The position numbers and the translations under genes were made by a program. The notes under the pieces were generated by a model, which was not told the origin of the DNA, did not search any database, and saw only the letters and a list, made by a program, of their open reading frames with translations. Shown one piece after another: positions 51,030 through 59,688 of a stretch of 64,000 nt of DNA (its first letter is position 1; each line of letters begins with the position of its first letter). Source of the DNA: UBA10518 sp022837185 (GTDB taxonomy: Bacteria; Desulfobacterota; Desulfobulbia; Desulfobulbales; Desulfobulbaceae); NCBI GenBank assembly GCA_034007705.1, contig JAVEQK010000017.1, positions 3,665-67,664 of the forward strand, written 5' to 3'.

Positions 51030-51071
51030 TTTGCAGTTGGTGGAATTTTTCCCCCGGAGGTCCAAAGCGTT

Positions 51072-51785
51072 GTGGCGAAACAAAAACGGCTTTGTCCCTC
51101 TGTTCCCTCGTTTTTCGGCAGCCCCGAAGATACCTTTGCCTTTGAGCGCGCTCTGATCCGGACCGGCCACGCCTGCGTGGCCGGTGTGGATGAGGCCGGC
51201 CGCGGTCCCCTTGCCGGACCTGTTGTCGCAGGTTGCGTCGTTCTGCCTGAAGATTGCGAATTCCATCGATTCAAGGATTCCAAGCAACTGACCAAGGCCG
51301 ACCGGGAAACCCTGTTTGATCTGTTGCATGCGTGCGGGGCCGGCATCGGATATGCCGTGGTGTCGAACGAGGAAATAGACCGGATCAACATCCTCCAGGC
51401 TTCCCTGCGGGCCATGGCAGGAGCCATGACGGACTTGTCATGCCGGTCGGGCCTCAAGCCTGATTTCCTCCTGGTGGACGGCACCATCACCGTTCCCGTA
51501 AACCTGCCTCAACAAACCCTGATCAAGGGTGAGTCAAAAAGCGCATCCATAGCCGCGGCCTCGATCATAGCCAAGGTCATCCGGGACCGGTTGATGGTCG
51601 ACTATCACCACCGGTTTCCCGAATACAATTTTCTGGACAACAAGGGCTACCCGACTGAGGAGCACCGCCGGTGCATAGAGGTCCATGGTCCTTGTCCCAT
51701 TCATCGCCGGACCTTCAAAGGGGTGCGGGAGCATCTGGAAAAACGAATGGAGAAGTGGAGACCACGACAGACCGGACTGTGGTGA
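51072..51785 (+). CDS. rnhB: ribonuclease HII
   Basis: Cleaves RNA in RNA/DNA hybrids and single ribonucleotides in DNA. The 237-aa enzyme has the catalytic DEAGRGPLAGPVVAG block, the KDSKQLT segment, the LLVDG Asp and GESKSASIAAASIIAKVIRDR. It starts at GTG 51072 with CCCGGAGG upstream; no ATG gives a full-length protein. Follows rplS closely, as usual. Confidence 0.96.
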   Translation: MAKQKRLCPSVPSFFGSPEDTFAFERALIRTGHACVAGVDEAGRGPLAGPVVAGCVVLPEDCEFHRFKDSKQLTKADRETLFDLLHACGAGIGYAVVSNEEIDRINILQASLRAMAGAMTDLSCRSGLKPDFLLVDGTITVPVNLPQQTLIKGESKSASIAAASIIAKVIRDRLMVDYHHRFPEYNFLDNKGYPTEEHRRCIEVHGPCPIHRRTFKGVREHLEKRMEKWRPRQTGLW

Positions 51786-51815
51786 TTCCCCGGAGATGCC
51801 TGGAAAGTCGGCATA

Positions 51816-51869
51816 TCAGAAGTCAGAGGCCGGAGGACAGAAGCCAGAAAGAGTTTGCAGCTTCGCTGT
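51816..51869. repeat. heptad repeat array plus mini-hairpin (locus E)
   Basis: Units TCAGAAG TCAGAGG CCGGAGG ACAGAAG CCAGAAA GAGTTTG run from 51816 to 51857, followed at once by CAGC-TTC-GCTG (51858-51868), a 4-bp stem with a three-base loop. The 19-mer gagtttgcagcttcgctgt at 51851 recurs exactly at 63815. Sits in the rnhB-yraN spacer. Confidence 0.75.
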
Positions 51870-51977
51870 AGGTTATTGCCGTTGGTTGAAATCGCTGTCG
51901 GGATCGGGATAGAAATCTGATTGCAACAGAGCCGCTGCATCTCCGCACATTTCCGAAACGCCGGGTAAGGAGTGAAA

Positions 51978-52382
51978 ATGTTTTCTCTGTTCAGAAAACA
52001 GATGCCTTCGCAGGATGATATCGGCGACAATGTCGGTCAAAGCGGGGAGGACATCGCGGTCTCTTTCCTGCGGAACCGGGGATACACCATCCGGGGCAGG
52101 AATTACCGGAAGCGGTTCGGGGAGATAGATATCATTGCCGCCATCGGCGATACGTTGGTTTTTGTCGAGGTCAAGACCAGGACCTCCACCTATTGCGGCA
52201 TGCCCTTTGAAGCGGTTGATTACAGGAAACGCCGGCGCATGGTCAAAGCCGCCCTTGATTATCTCAGTTCCCACCGGCTGGTCGACCGGCCGGCCAGGCT
52301 TGACGTGATCGGTGTGCTGCTCTCTCCGGGCCGGCCGCCGGAGATCGATCACATCATCAACGCCTTTGATCTGGACGGATAG
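51978..52382 (+). CDS. yraN: YraN family (UPF0102) endonuclease-like protein
   Basis: 134-aa restriction-endonuclease-fold protein with GEDIAVSFLRNRGY, the GEIDIIA active-site region (Glu and Asp) and FVEVKTRTS, the E-x-K that completes the nuclease motif. ATG 51978 follows AAGGAG at a five-base spacing; a GTG at 51972 overlaps that site and is rejected. The family sits beside rnhB and trmD in many bacteria and is suspected in DNA repair or recombination; activity here is unproven. Confidence 0.92.
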   Translation: MFSLFRKQMPSQDDIGDNVGQSGEDIAVSFLRNRGYTIRGRNYRKRFGEIDIIAAIGDTLVFVEVKTRTSTYCGMPFEAVDYRKRRRMVKAALDYLSSHRLVDRPARLDVIGVLLSPGRPPEIDHIINAFDLDG

Positions 52383-52394
52383 GGGGAATACTCC

Positions 52395-53393
52395 GTGGAA
52401 CAGGTGCTCGGCATAACCATGGGCTGCCCGGTGGGAATCGGCCCGGAAATCATTCTCAAATTTTTTGCCGATTCTCCGAAGAAAGACGGCTTTCTGCCCG
52501 TGGTGCTCGGAGACACCGGTGTTCTGCGCCGGACAGCCTCAGAACTCGGCCTGGCCGTAGAAATCGTTGCCTGGGAACCGGGCCGATCGATGCCGCCCGG
52601 TTCGATCCCGGTCCGCGACCTCTCCGCCCTCCCCCTTGACAGGTTGCGCTGGGGCAGCCCTGACGCCGAAACCGGCAGGGCGATGGCCCGGTATATCGAG
52701 GAGGGAGTAAGGATGATCCTGGCCGGCGAACTGGCCGGAATCGTTACCTGCCCGATCACCAAGAAAGCTCTGCATCTGGCCGGCTATCCCTACCCCGGTC
52801 ATACGGAAATGCTGGCAGATCTGTGCGGAGCAGGGCAGTACATCATGATGCTGGCCGGCAGCCGCCTGCGCGTGGCACTGGTGACGATCCACGAACCTCT
52901 CCGCCGGGTCCCGGAATTACTCACCGAAGAGAAGATCGGGCAATGCATTGCAATGACCGCCAGGGCCCTGGCGGTCGATTTCGGGATAAGCAGACCGCGA
53001 ATAGCCGTGGCCGCGTTGAATCCGCACGGGGGAGAGCAGGGCATGTTCGGCCGGGAAGAACAGGACATGATTGCCCCCGCGGTGCGGCGCAGCTCCGGCG
53101 AATACGTGGCGAGCGGCCCCTGGCCTCCGGATACCGTTTTTTACCGGGCCGCGGCCGGAGAATTTGATGCCGTGATCGCCATGTACCATGACCAGGGATT
53201 GATCCCCTTCAAACTCCTTCATTTCCGGGACGGAGTCAATGTCACCCTTGGCCTGCCCATTGTCAGAACCTCCGTGGATCACGGGACAGCTTACGATATC
53301 GCCGGCCAGGGGAAAGCGGACTGTTCAAGCCTGCAGGCTGCCTTCGCCCTTGCCACCCGGATAGTCCGCAACAGAAAACAAAGAGGGAGTTGA
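52395..53393 (+). CDS. pdxA: 4-hydroxythreonine-4-phosphate dehydrogenase
   Basis: Oxidises 4-phosphohydroxy-L-threonine in pyridoxal phosphate synthesis. The 332-aa protein has the opening LGITMGCPVGIGPEIILK, metal-binding His residues in GHTEML, NPHGGE and MYHDQG, and the final VRTSVDHGTAYDIAG block. The start is GTG 52395 with GGGGGAA upstream. The stop overlaps the tmk start (TGATG). Confidence 0.96.
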   Translation: MEQVLGITMGCPVGIGPEIILKFFADSPKKDGFLPVVLGDTGVLRRTASELGLAVEIVAWEPGRSMPPGSIPVRDLSALPLDRLRWGSPDAETGRAMARYIEEGVRMILAGELAGIVTCPITKKALHLAGYPYPGHTEMLADLCGAGQYIMMLAGSRLRVALVTIHEPLRRVPELLTEEKIGQCIAMTARALAVDFGISRPRIAVAALNPHGGEQGMFGREEQDMIAPAVRRSSGEYVASGPWPPDTVFYRAAAGEFDAVIAMYHDQGLIPFKLLHFRDGVNVTLGLPIVRTSVDHGTAYDIAGQGKADCSSLQAAFALATRIVRNRKQRGS

Positions 53394-54025
53394 TGAACGG
53401 CGGAAACAGAGGTATTCTGATTGCCATGGAAGGAATAGACGGAACCGGCAAATCAACTCAGCTCGCTCTGCTGGGCCGGTATTTGCGCGGCAGGGGTTTT
53501 CCGGTCATCGAAACCCGTGAACCCACCAACGGTCCTTACGGGCGCAAAATCAGGGAGCTGTATGTCGATCGCGGCAAATACAGCGTGGAACAGGAGCTGG
53601 AACTGTTTGTCGAGGACCGGCGGCAGCATGTCCGCGAGGTTATCGAGCCCGCCCTTGCCAGTGGTCATATCGTCCTGACCGACCGGTACTATTTTTCGAC
53701 CGCCGCCTACCAGGGAGCGGCGGGCATAAACCCGGATGAAGTCTTCGCCAGAAACAGTTTTGCTCCCCGGCCCGATCTGGTCATCGTGTTGACCATGCCC
53801 CCGGAAATCAGCCTGATCAGGATCAGGGAGTCGAGAGGCGATCAATTGAACGACTTTGAACAGGAGGACCAGCTGCGGCGCGTTGCCGGACTGTTTGAAT
53901 CCTTCGATGACCCATCCATCAGGAGAATAACCGCCGATGCCCCGCTGGAAGCCGTTGCCCTGGAAATAAGGAAAACGGTGGATTCTCTGCTGCAGGAAAA
54001 ACAATACTCTTGTCTGCCCGCATGA
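53393..54025 (+). CDS. tmk: thymidylate kinase
   Basis: Phosphorylates dTMP to dTDP. The 210-aa P-loop kinase has GIDGTGKSTQ, the TREPTNGPYGRKIR DR-loop region and TDRYYFSTAAYQGA. ATG 53393 overlaps the pdxA stop and follows AGAGGGAG; an in-frame TTG one codon earlier is less likely. It overlaps the TPR lipoprotein gene by an ATGA junction. Confidence 0.96.
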   Translation: MNGGNRGILIAMEGIDGTGKSTQLALLGRYLRGRGFPVIETREPTNGPYGRKIRELYVDRGKYSVEQELELFVEDRRQHVREVIEPALASGHIVLTDRYYFSTAAYQGAAGINPDEVFARNSFAPRPDLVIVLTMPPEISLIRIRESRGDQLNDFEQEDQLRRVAGLFESFDDPSIRRITADAPLEAVALEIRKTVDSLLQEKQYSCLPA

Positions 54026-55776
54026 AAGGTTTGCCCGCAATATTCGGATTGGTGGTGCTGTTCCTGTTGCATGCAGGTGTTACGGGTTGCCAGCCCGGCA
54101 ACCTGGCGGTAACGGCAGACCCCGGCGGAAACGCAGTGGAGGCCGCAGTCGAAGCCCCGGTCGAAGAGCCGGATTACGGATGCGCCTATTTCTATTTCCT
54201 CTGGGGCCGGCAGGCCGAACTGGCCATGCAGTTCCCCGAGGCGCTGGAAGCGTACGAGAAAGCCCTGATCTGCGATCCCAACGCCGATTACATCATTCGC
54301 AAAATCCCGGTTATTCTGCTGCGCATGGGCAGGGGTGATGATGCCGTTTCCATCCTGCAGGAATATCTGGAAAAGAAACCCCTGGCGGCGGGAGTCAGAA
54401 TGCTCCTTGCCAGGGTCTATATTGCCCTGAACCGGAACCAGGATGCGGCGGAACAGTACAGAACCATCCATCAGCAGGATCCGGAGGAAATCGGGTCCCT
54501 GATGCTCCTGAGCGAACTGTACCTTAACCAGGGCAACCTGGGAGAAGCGGAAAAAGCCCTGCAGCAGGTTTTGTCGGTCAACCCGGATTCCTATCCCGCC
54601 CGTGTCCTGCTGGCCCGGATTTATCTGAGCATCAAGGAGTATGACCGGGCCCTGGACCAGTATGACAGGGCGTTGGCGCTGAGCTGGTCCACCGACCTGC
54701 TGCTGGAAAAAAGCGATGTCTACCGGCTGCAGGAAAAATACGATGAGCTGATCGACATCTACCGCGAGATACTGCGGGTCGATCCGGGCAATGAACGAGT
54801 GATTCTCGGCCTGGTCAACTTTCTGTTGGTTGCGGAACGGGAGGACGAAGCCCTGGCCGAATTGAACAGGTTCAAGGAAAGGTCGGCTGATCCGGCCGGC
54901 GTGGATATCTCCATGGCCCGGCTTTATGCCAGGCTGGAAAAATTTGATCAGGCCATCGACATCCTGCGCGGGTTCCTGCTGAAGGAGAACTCCACCGATG
55001 CCCGCTACCTGCTGGCTGTCATCCTCACGCAGAAGGAGCAGTACGAACAGGCGTTGACAGAGCTGCGGATGATACCCCGGGATGCCGAGGAATATGAAAA
55101 CTCCGTGATTCTGCAGGTCCGCATCCTCCGTTTCCTCGAACGGCCCGAGCAGGCGGTGGAGCTTCTGGAGAAGGCCGTCCAGGACGCGGAAACCCGCAGC
55201 CCGGATATGTATGTCATGCTGGCGGCGCTCTATCAGTTGCAGGATCAGACCGATCTCGGCCGCCGGACGTTTGACCGCGCCCTGCTGGCTTTTCCCGAAA
55301 ACGAAGACCTGCTGTATGAATACGGTATTTTTCTCGATACCGCGGGCAGACGCGATGAGGCTATTTCCATCATGGAGGAACTGATCAGGCGTCAACCCGA
55401 ACATGGAGAGGCCCTGAACTATGTCGGCTACACCTGGGCCGACAAAAGCATCAACCTCGACAAGGCGCTGGAATACATTGAGCGGGCCGTACAGCTCAAA
55501 CCCGACAACGGCTATATTCTGGACAGTCTCGGCTGGGTGTATTATCGCCTCGGACGCAACCAGGAAGCACTGGAGGTTCTGCAGGAAGCCGTCCAGCTTT
55601 CACCGGACGACCCCACTATATGGGAACATCTGGGAGACGTCTATCTGGCGCTGGACCGCGAGGAGGATGCCCTGGAAACCTATCGAAAAGCGATCGGCCT
55701 GTTCAACGGAGATTCCAAGGCCGGAAAGGCCCTTCAAGAAAAGGTCAACCTTCTCGAGAACCGGGAACGGAAGTGA
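54022..55776 (+). CDS. TPR-repeat lipoprotein
   Basis: 584-aa exported lipoprotein: signal peptide with core IFGLVVLFLLHAGVTG and lipobox VTGC, then an Ala/Glu/Pro-rich linker and about a dozen tetratricopeptide repeats from ~55 to the end (for example AMQFPEALEAYEKALICDPN and DKALEYIERAVQLKPDNGYI). TPR lipoproteins scaffold envelope complexes. The ATG overlaps the tmk stop and the end overlaps the next lipoprotein gene (GTGA). The TPR-DUF4292 pairing recurs in Desulfobacterota as far as I know and suggests a shared role, perhaps in outer-membrane or lipoprotein transport. Confidence 0.9.
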   Translation: MKGLPAIFGLVVLFLLHAGVTGCQPGNLAVTADPGGNAVEAAVEAPVEEPDYGCAYFYFLWGRQAELAMQFPEALEAYEKALICDPNADYIIRKIPVILLRMGRGDDAVSILQEYLEKKPLAAGVRMLLARVYIALNRNQDAAEQYRTIHQQDPEEIGSLMLLSELYLNQGNLGEAEKALQQVLSVNPDSYPARVLLARIYLSIKEYDRALDQYDRALALSWSTDLLLEKSDVYRLQEKYDELIDIYREILRVDPGNERVILGLVNFLLVAEREDEALAELNRFKERSADPAGVDISMARLYARLEKFDQAIDILRGFLLKENSTDARYLLAVILTQKEQYEQALTELRMIPRDAEEYENSVILQVRILRFLERPEQAVELLEKAVQDAETRSPDMYVMLAALYQLQDQTDLGRRTFDRALLAFPENEDLLYEYGIFLDTAGRRDEAISIMEELIRRQPEHGEALNYVGYTWADKSINLDKALEYIERAVQLKPDNGYILDSLGWVYYRLGRNQEALEVLQEAVQLSPDDPTIWEHLGDVYLALDREEDALETYRKAIGLFNGDSKAGKALQEKVNLLENRERK

Positions 55777-56588
55777 TAAATCATCCCTGGACCCGGCGAT
55801 TTGTCCTGGTGCTGCTTGTCTGTTGTCTGGTCATCTCGGGCTGCGCCGGCAAGCTGCCCCGGACCCGTCACCTGACGGTATCGGAGAGGGAGAAGGCCCT
55901 GACTCTGTTTGACCGGTTCATGCAGAACCGCTGCAACGGAGCACTCGACGCTGATGTGACCCTGGAAATGCGGCTCCTCGGCAAAACCGAGAAGGTCCCG
56001 GGCATGCTCCAGGCCCTGCCTCCCTCGTATCTCCGCTACGCCGCCGTTGACCCCCTGGGAAGATCCCTGGCCGTCGTGGTGACCGACGGCTCGACCTTTA
56101 CCATGGTGGACAACCGCAATGCCGAGGCGGTGATTGGCCCCGTCGATTCCTCCTTCTGGAATGAATTTGTTCCCGCCGGCATCTATGTTGAAGATATTAT
56201 CCCCTGGCTGCGCGGCAGGTTGTCGGACCAGGACGTGAGGATCACCGATGTTCACGGGGACATGGATGATCCCGCGCTGGTCTGGCTGCTGTCGGAAACG
56301 AGTGACGGCTTGCGGCATGAGATAGGATTTGATCCTGCCGAAGGGGTCATTCACCGTCACATCCTGAAAAACCACGACAATGGCGCCGTTGTGCTCGATG
56401 TTCGCTATTCACGGTACGACAACGGGGATGAACAATGTCCCGTGCCCCGGGAACTGGTGGTGGAAGGCAAATCGATTACCGGAACCCTGACCATCCGTTT
56501 TGACCGGATTTTTCATGATTCCACCTTTTCTCCTGGGATATTTCAACTGGATCTGCCGGATCACTACACGGTCACTGAGGTGGAGTGA
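55773..56588 (+). CDS. DUF4292/LolB-like outer-membrane lipoprotein
   Basis: 271-aa lipoprotein with a signal peptide (core RFVLVLLVCCLVISG) and lipobox ISGC. The mature domain has the beta-rich LolA/LolB-like pattern typical of DUF4292: an N-terminal helix, then strands such as ADVTLEMRLLGKTEKVPGML and a YLRYAAVDPLGRSLAVVVTD stretch. The start is GTG 55773, overlapping the TPR stop (GTGA), with CGGGAACGGAA before it. A lipoprotein-carrier function is inferred from fold resemblance only. Confidence 0.8.
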   Translation: MINHPWTRRFVLVLLVCCLVISGCAGKLPRTRHLTVSEREKALTLFDRFMQNRCNGALDADVTLEMRLLGKTEKVPGMLQALPPSYLRYAAVDPLGRSLAVVVTDGSTFTMVDNRNAEAVIGPVDSSFWNEFVPAGIYVEDIIPWLRGRLSDQDVRITDVHGDMDDPALVWLLSETSDGLRHEIGFDPAEGVIHRHILKNHDNGAVVLDVRYSRYDNGDEQCPVPRELVVEGKSITGTLTIRFDRIFHDSTFSPGIFQLDLPDHYTVTEVE

Positions 56589-56756
56589 GGGACCGTCCCG
56601 CGGCCGAACGGTTTTTTTACGATTCGGTGTTCTCCGTCTTTCCCCGACAACGGACAGGCGTCTTCCACGCCTGCCGACCAAAACCCGACAGCTTGGCGAT
56701 AATCGTTAATCCCCTCCCTCTCGCACTATCCTGAAGAGCGCAGTGAATTTTTTTTA

Positions 56757-56786
56757 TTGACAGGGAATGATTGATGTCTGTATATT
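56757..56786 (+). promoter_or_regulatory. putative sigma-70 promoter for comEA-like gene
   Basis: Consensus TTGACA (56757-56762), 18-bp spacer, TATATT (56781-56786), 48 bp before ATG 56834, inside an AT-rich stretch after a T-run. Confidence 0.6.
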
Positions 56787-56833
56787 CATGTTCAAATGTA
56801 TCAACATCAAACAAATGAACATCGGAGGAGACC

Positions 56834-57088
56834 ATGAAAAAGTATTTTATGTCGCTGGTTCTGGTTCTGCTGCTGGCCGTCGCTGCCTATGCGGGAGTGA
56901 ACATCAACACCGCCGGGGTGGAAGAGCTGCAGTCCCTGCCGGGCATCGGTCAGTCCAAAGCGGAAGCGATTGTCAAGTACCGCGAGGAAAACGGGAACTT
57001 CAAAACGGCGGAGGACCTGATGCAGGTCAAGGGCATCGGCTCAAAGGTTTATGAAAAGATCAGCGCCCAGGTCGAGGTAGGGAAGTAG
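56834..57088 (+). CDS. ComEA-like exported helix-hairpin-helix protein
   Basis: 84-aa protein: signal peptide (YFMSLVLVLLLAVAAYAG) followed by a ComEA-type HhH domain (VNINTAGVEELQSLPGIGQS, AIVKYREENGNF, DLMQVKGIGSKVYEKI). Binds double-stranded DNA non-specifically; relatives pull DNA into the periplasm during natural transformation, but small stand-alone copies are common in non-competent bacteria. GGAGGAG ribosome-binding site. Own promoter upstream and a strong hairpin downstream, so probably monocistronic. Confidence 0.92.
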   Translation: MKKYFMSLVLVLLLAVAAYAGVNINTAGVEELQSLPGIGQSKAEAIVKYREENGNFKTAEDLMQVKGIGSKVYEKISAQVEVGK

Positions 57089-57101
57089 TTGTTTTTTTGC
57101 G

Positions 57102-57135
57102 CGCGCGACCGGTTTGCAGTTGCGCCGGTCGCGCG
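57102..57135 (+). terminator. strong GC hairpin after comEA-like gene
   Basis: CGCGCGACCGG (57102-57112) pairs perfectly with CCGGTCGCGCG (57125-57135), loop 12 bases. A T-run precedes rather than follows it, so on the plus strand it may work with Rho or as a stabilising 3' hairpin. Confidence 0.55.
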
Positions 57136-57146
57136 TTGCATTTATC

Positions 57147-58859
57147 ATGCGGTCCATGTATGAACGGAATGGAGAATACTCCGAAAGCCTCATGGTTCAT
57201 TTCCGTCGGGCCGAGGGTCTGCGAAAGGAATCACTGGACCTTCACTCCCTGGATTTAAATGCCAGGCAGATAGCCGATCTGGAACTGCTGCTCAACCGGG
57301 CCCTGTATCCGTTGACCGGATATATGTCCAGGGAGGATTACGAAAGCGTCGTAGAGAACATCCGGCTTGCAGACGGAACCGTCTGGTCCCTGCCCATCTG
57401 TCTCGATGTCCGCGAAGAGGTTGCAGCCACCCTGCAGCCCGGCCAGAAGCTGGCCCTCAATGATCAGGAGGGCTTTCTGCTCGCCGTCATGACCGTTCAG
57501 CAAGTCTGGCAGCCGGACAAGGGGAAGGAGGCCGCGCTGGTCTACGGCACGGACAATCCGTCAGTTCATCCCGGCGTACAGCAGTTGATGAACCAGGTGC
57601 ACGGATGGTACGTGGGAGGTCCGGTCGAGGGAATCAGCCTGCCGTTACACCATGATTTCCGGGATCTGCGTCTGACGCCGTCCGAGACGCATCGACGTTT
57701 CACCCAGTACGGCTGGCGCCGCGTTCTCGGTTTCCACACCGAGGAATATCTGCATTGCGCGCATCGGGAAATGGTCCTGGCCGCGGCCAGGGAGATCGGG
57801 GCGAGTATCTTCCTCCATCCGGTGGTGGGGCTGGAATCTCCCGGAAGTCTTGACCACTACACCCATGTCCGTTGTTATCTGGCATTTGTCAATAAATTCC
57901 CCAAGAACATGATCATGCTCGGCCTGACTCCCCTGGCCGAACGGTGGGCCGGGCCCCGTGAAGCGCTCTGGCACGCCATAATCCGCAAAAATTTTGGCTG
58001 CAGCCACTTCATGGTTGCCGACGACCATGGCGATCCATTTGCCGGGACATCCATGGATCTGTTTTATCCTCGCCACGCCGCCCAGGAGTTGGTTGCGAAA
58101 TACAGCGCCGATACGGGCATCGAGATGATCCCCCAGGAACGGATGGGTTATCTCGAAGACAAGGCCCGCTATGTCTTTCTCAAGGACGTCAACGGACAGG
58201 CCGTAAAGGATATTTCCTCCAGGGAACTCCGGCACCGTCTGGAATGGAATCTCGATATTCCCGAATGGTTTTCCTATCCCGAAGTGGTCGCCGAGCTCCG
58301 CAAGTCCTTTCCGCCCCGGTCAAAACAGGGCTTCACAATTTTCCTCACCGGCCTGTCGGGCTCCGGCAAGTCAACCATAGCCCGGGTCCTGATGGTTAAG
58401 TTCATGGAAATGCGGGATCGCCCGGTGACCTTGCTGGACGGCGATATCGTCCGCAAGAATCTGTCATCGGAGCTGACCTATTCCAGGGAGCACCGCAATC
58501 TGAACGTGACCAGAATCGGTTTTGTTGCCAGCGAGATTACGAAAAACGGCGGCATCGCCCTGTGCGCTCCGATTGCACCGTATGAGGAATCCAGGCAGGC
58601 CAACCGGGAGCTGATCAGCCGTTACGGCGGATATATCGAAGTGTATGTTTCAACCCCCATCGAAGTTTGCGAACAACGCGATCGCAAGGGGCTGTACGCC
58701 AAGGCCAGGGCAGGGAAAATCAAGGGAGTCACCGGCGTGTCCGATCCCTATGTACCCCCGACCAATCCCGAACTGACCATCGACACCACCAACTTGACAC
58801 CGGCCGAGGCCGTCCAGGAAATTCTGCTGTATCTTGAAGAGCAAGGTTACCTCAGGTAA
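57147..58859 (+). CDS. fused ATP-sulfurylase-like / APS kinase, sulfurylase motifs altered
   Basis: 570-aa protein: PUA-like and ATP sulfurylase domains (~1-390) and an APS kinase domain (~395-570) with Walker A GLSGSGKST (K407), LDGDIVR, and the KGLYAKARAGKIKGVTGVSDPY block. The kinase half looks active. The sulfurylase half does not. The sulfate-binding QTRNP-x-H-x-x-H motif reads HTEEY-L-H-C-A-H (197-206), losing Gln, Arg and Asn, and the GRDHAG motif reads ADDHGD (291-296). A two-domain protein of this build from Thiobacillus denitrificans was shown to be an APS kinase without sulfurylase activity. So this is probably a PAPS-making enzyme, not the dissimilatory Sat. The start is uncertain (57147, 57156 or 57192). 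Confidence 0.88.
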   Translation: MRSMYERNGEYSESLMVHFRRAEGLRKESLDLHSLDLNARQIADLELLLNRALYPLTGYMSREDYESVVENIRLADGTVWSLPICLDVREEVAATLQPGQKLALNDQEGFLLAVMTVQQVWQPDKGKEAALVYGTDNPSVHPGVQQLMNQVHGWYVGGPVEGISLPLHHDFRDLRLTPSETHRRFTQYGWRRVLGFHTEEYLHCAHREMVLAAAREIGASIFLHPVVGLESPGSLDHYTHVRCYLAFVNKFPKNMIMLGLTPLAERWAGPREALWHAIIRKNFGCSHFMVADDHGDPFAGTSMDLFYPRHAAQELVAKYSADTGIEMIPQERMGYLEDKARYVFLKDVNGQAVKDISSRELRHRLEWNLDIPEWFSYPEVVAELRKSFPPRSKQGFTIFLTGLSGSGKSTIARVLMVKFMEMRDRPVTLLDGDIVRKNLSSELTYSREHRNLNVTRIGFVASEITKNGGIALCAPIAPYEESRQANRELISRYGGYIEVYVSTPIEVCEQRDRKGLYAKARAGKIKGVTGVSDPYVPPTNPELTIDTTNLTPAEAVQEILLYLEEQGYLR

Positions 58860-58965
58860 ATTTCGGGTTGCAAACGGAAGGCTCGATTTTCCCTTTTTCC
58901 GGGCGGGTCACCGGAGACTTTCCCTTGTCGTCGAGGATTGATCAATTTTTTCAGCGAGCAGAGCC

Positions 58966-59682
58966 GTGAAGGAAATTCCCCTGAACGAACGAATCATTTT
59001 TGCCCTTGACTTCGCCGACGCCCAATTGGCCGAACAATGGGTTCGAAAGCTGGACAGTCATGTCCGTTTTTTCAAGGTAGGACTGCAGCTTTTTCTGGCC
59101 GGCGGCTGGCCGGTCATCGATGCCATCACTGCCCGCGGCTGCAAGGTCATGCTGGATCTCAAGTTCTTCGATATTCCTGAAACGGTTCATCTTGCCGTAC
59201 AACAGCTCCGTAACCGGGGTGTGTCTTTTGCCACCGTGCATGGCAACCGGCCGATTATCGAGGCGGCTGTGGCGGACAAGGGCGACCTGAAGGTGCTGGC
59301 CGTTACGGTGCTGACCAGTTTTGATGAATCGGACATGGTGGAGATGGGCATGACCAGGCCGGTACGGGACCTGGTGCTGCTTCGCGCCCGCAAAGCCCTG
59401 GAACTGGGTTCTGACGGCGTGGTCTCTTCGGCCCTCGAGGCAGGGCCCCTGCGCGATGATCTTGGCGGTAATTTCCTGGTGGTGACGCCGGGCATCCGAC
59501 CCGGTCTCAACCGGGACGTGGAACAGGACGACCAGAAGCGGGTGGCCACCGCCCGGCAGGCGATCATCGACGGTGCCGATTATGTGGTCATCGGCCGGCC
59601 CATCAGCACCGCGCCGGATCCGGTCAGGGCAGTGATTGCCATCCAGAAGGAGATCGCCGAAGGCCTCGCCGTATCCGGCTGA
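58966..59682 (+). CDS. pyrF: orotidine-5'-phosphate decarboxylase
   Basis: Last step of UMP synthesis. The 238-aa barrel has the opening IIFALDFADAQLA, the catalytic D-x-K-x-x-D block in MLDLKFFDIPETV, and the phosphate-binding TPGIRP and YVVIGRPIS loops. Start is GTG 58966; the GCAGAGCC stretch before it is a weak ribosome-binding site. It stands alone; downstream is the inverted heptad-repeat element. Confidence 0.97.
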   Translation: MKEIPLNERIIFALDFADAQLAEQWVRKLDSHVRFFKVGLQLFLAGGWPVIDAITARGCKVMLDLKFFDIPETVHLAVQQLRNRGVSFATVHGNRPIIEAAVADKGDLKVLAVTVLTSFDESDMVEMGMTRPVRDLVLLRARKALELGSDGVVSSALEAGPLRDDLGGNFLVVTPGIRPGLNRDVEQDDQKRVATARQAIIDGADYVVIGRPISTAPDPVRAVIAIQKEIAEGLAVSG

Positions 59683-59688
59683 TGAAAG

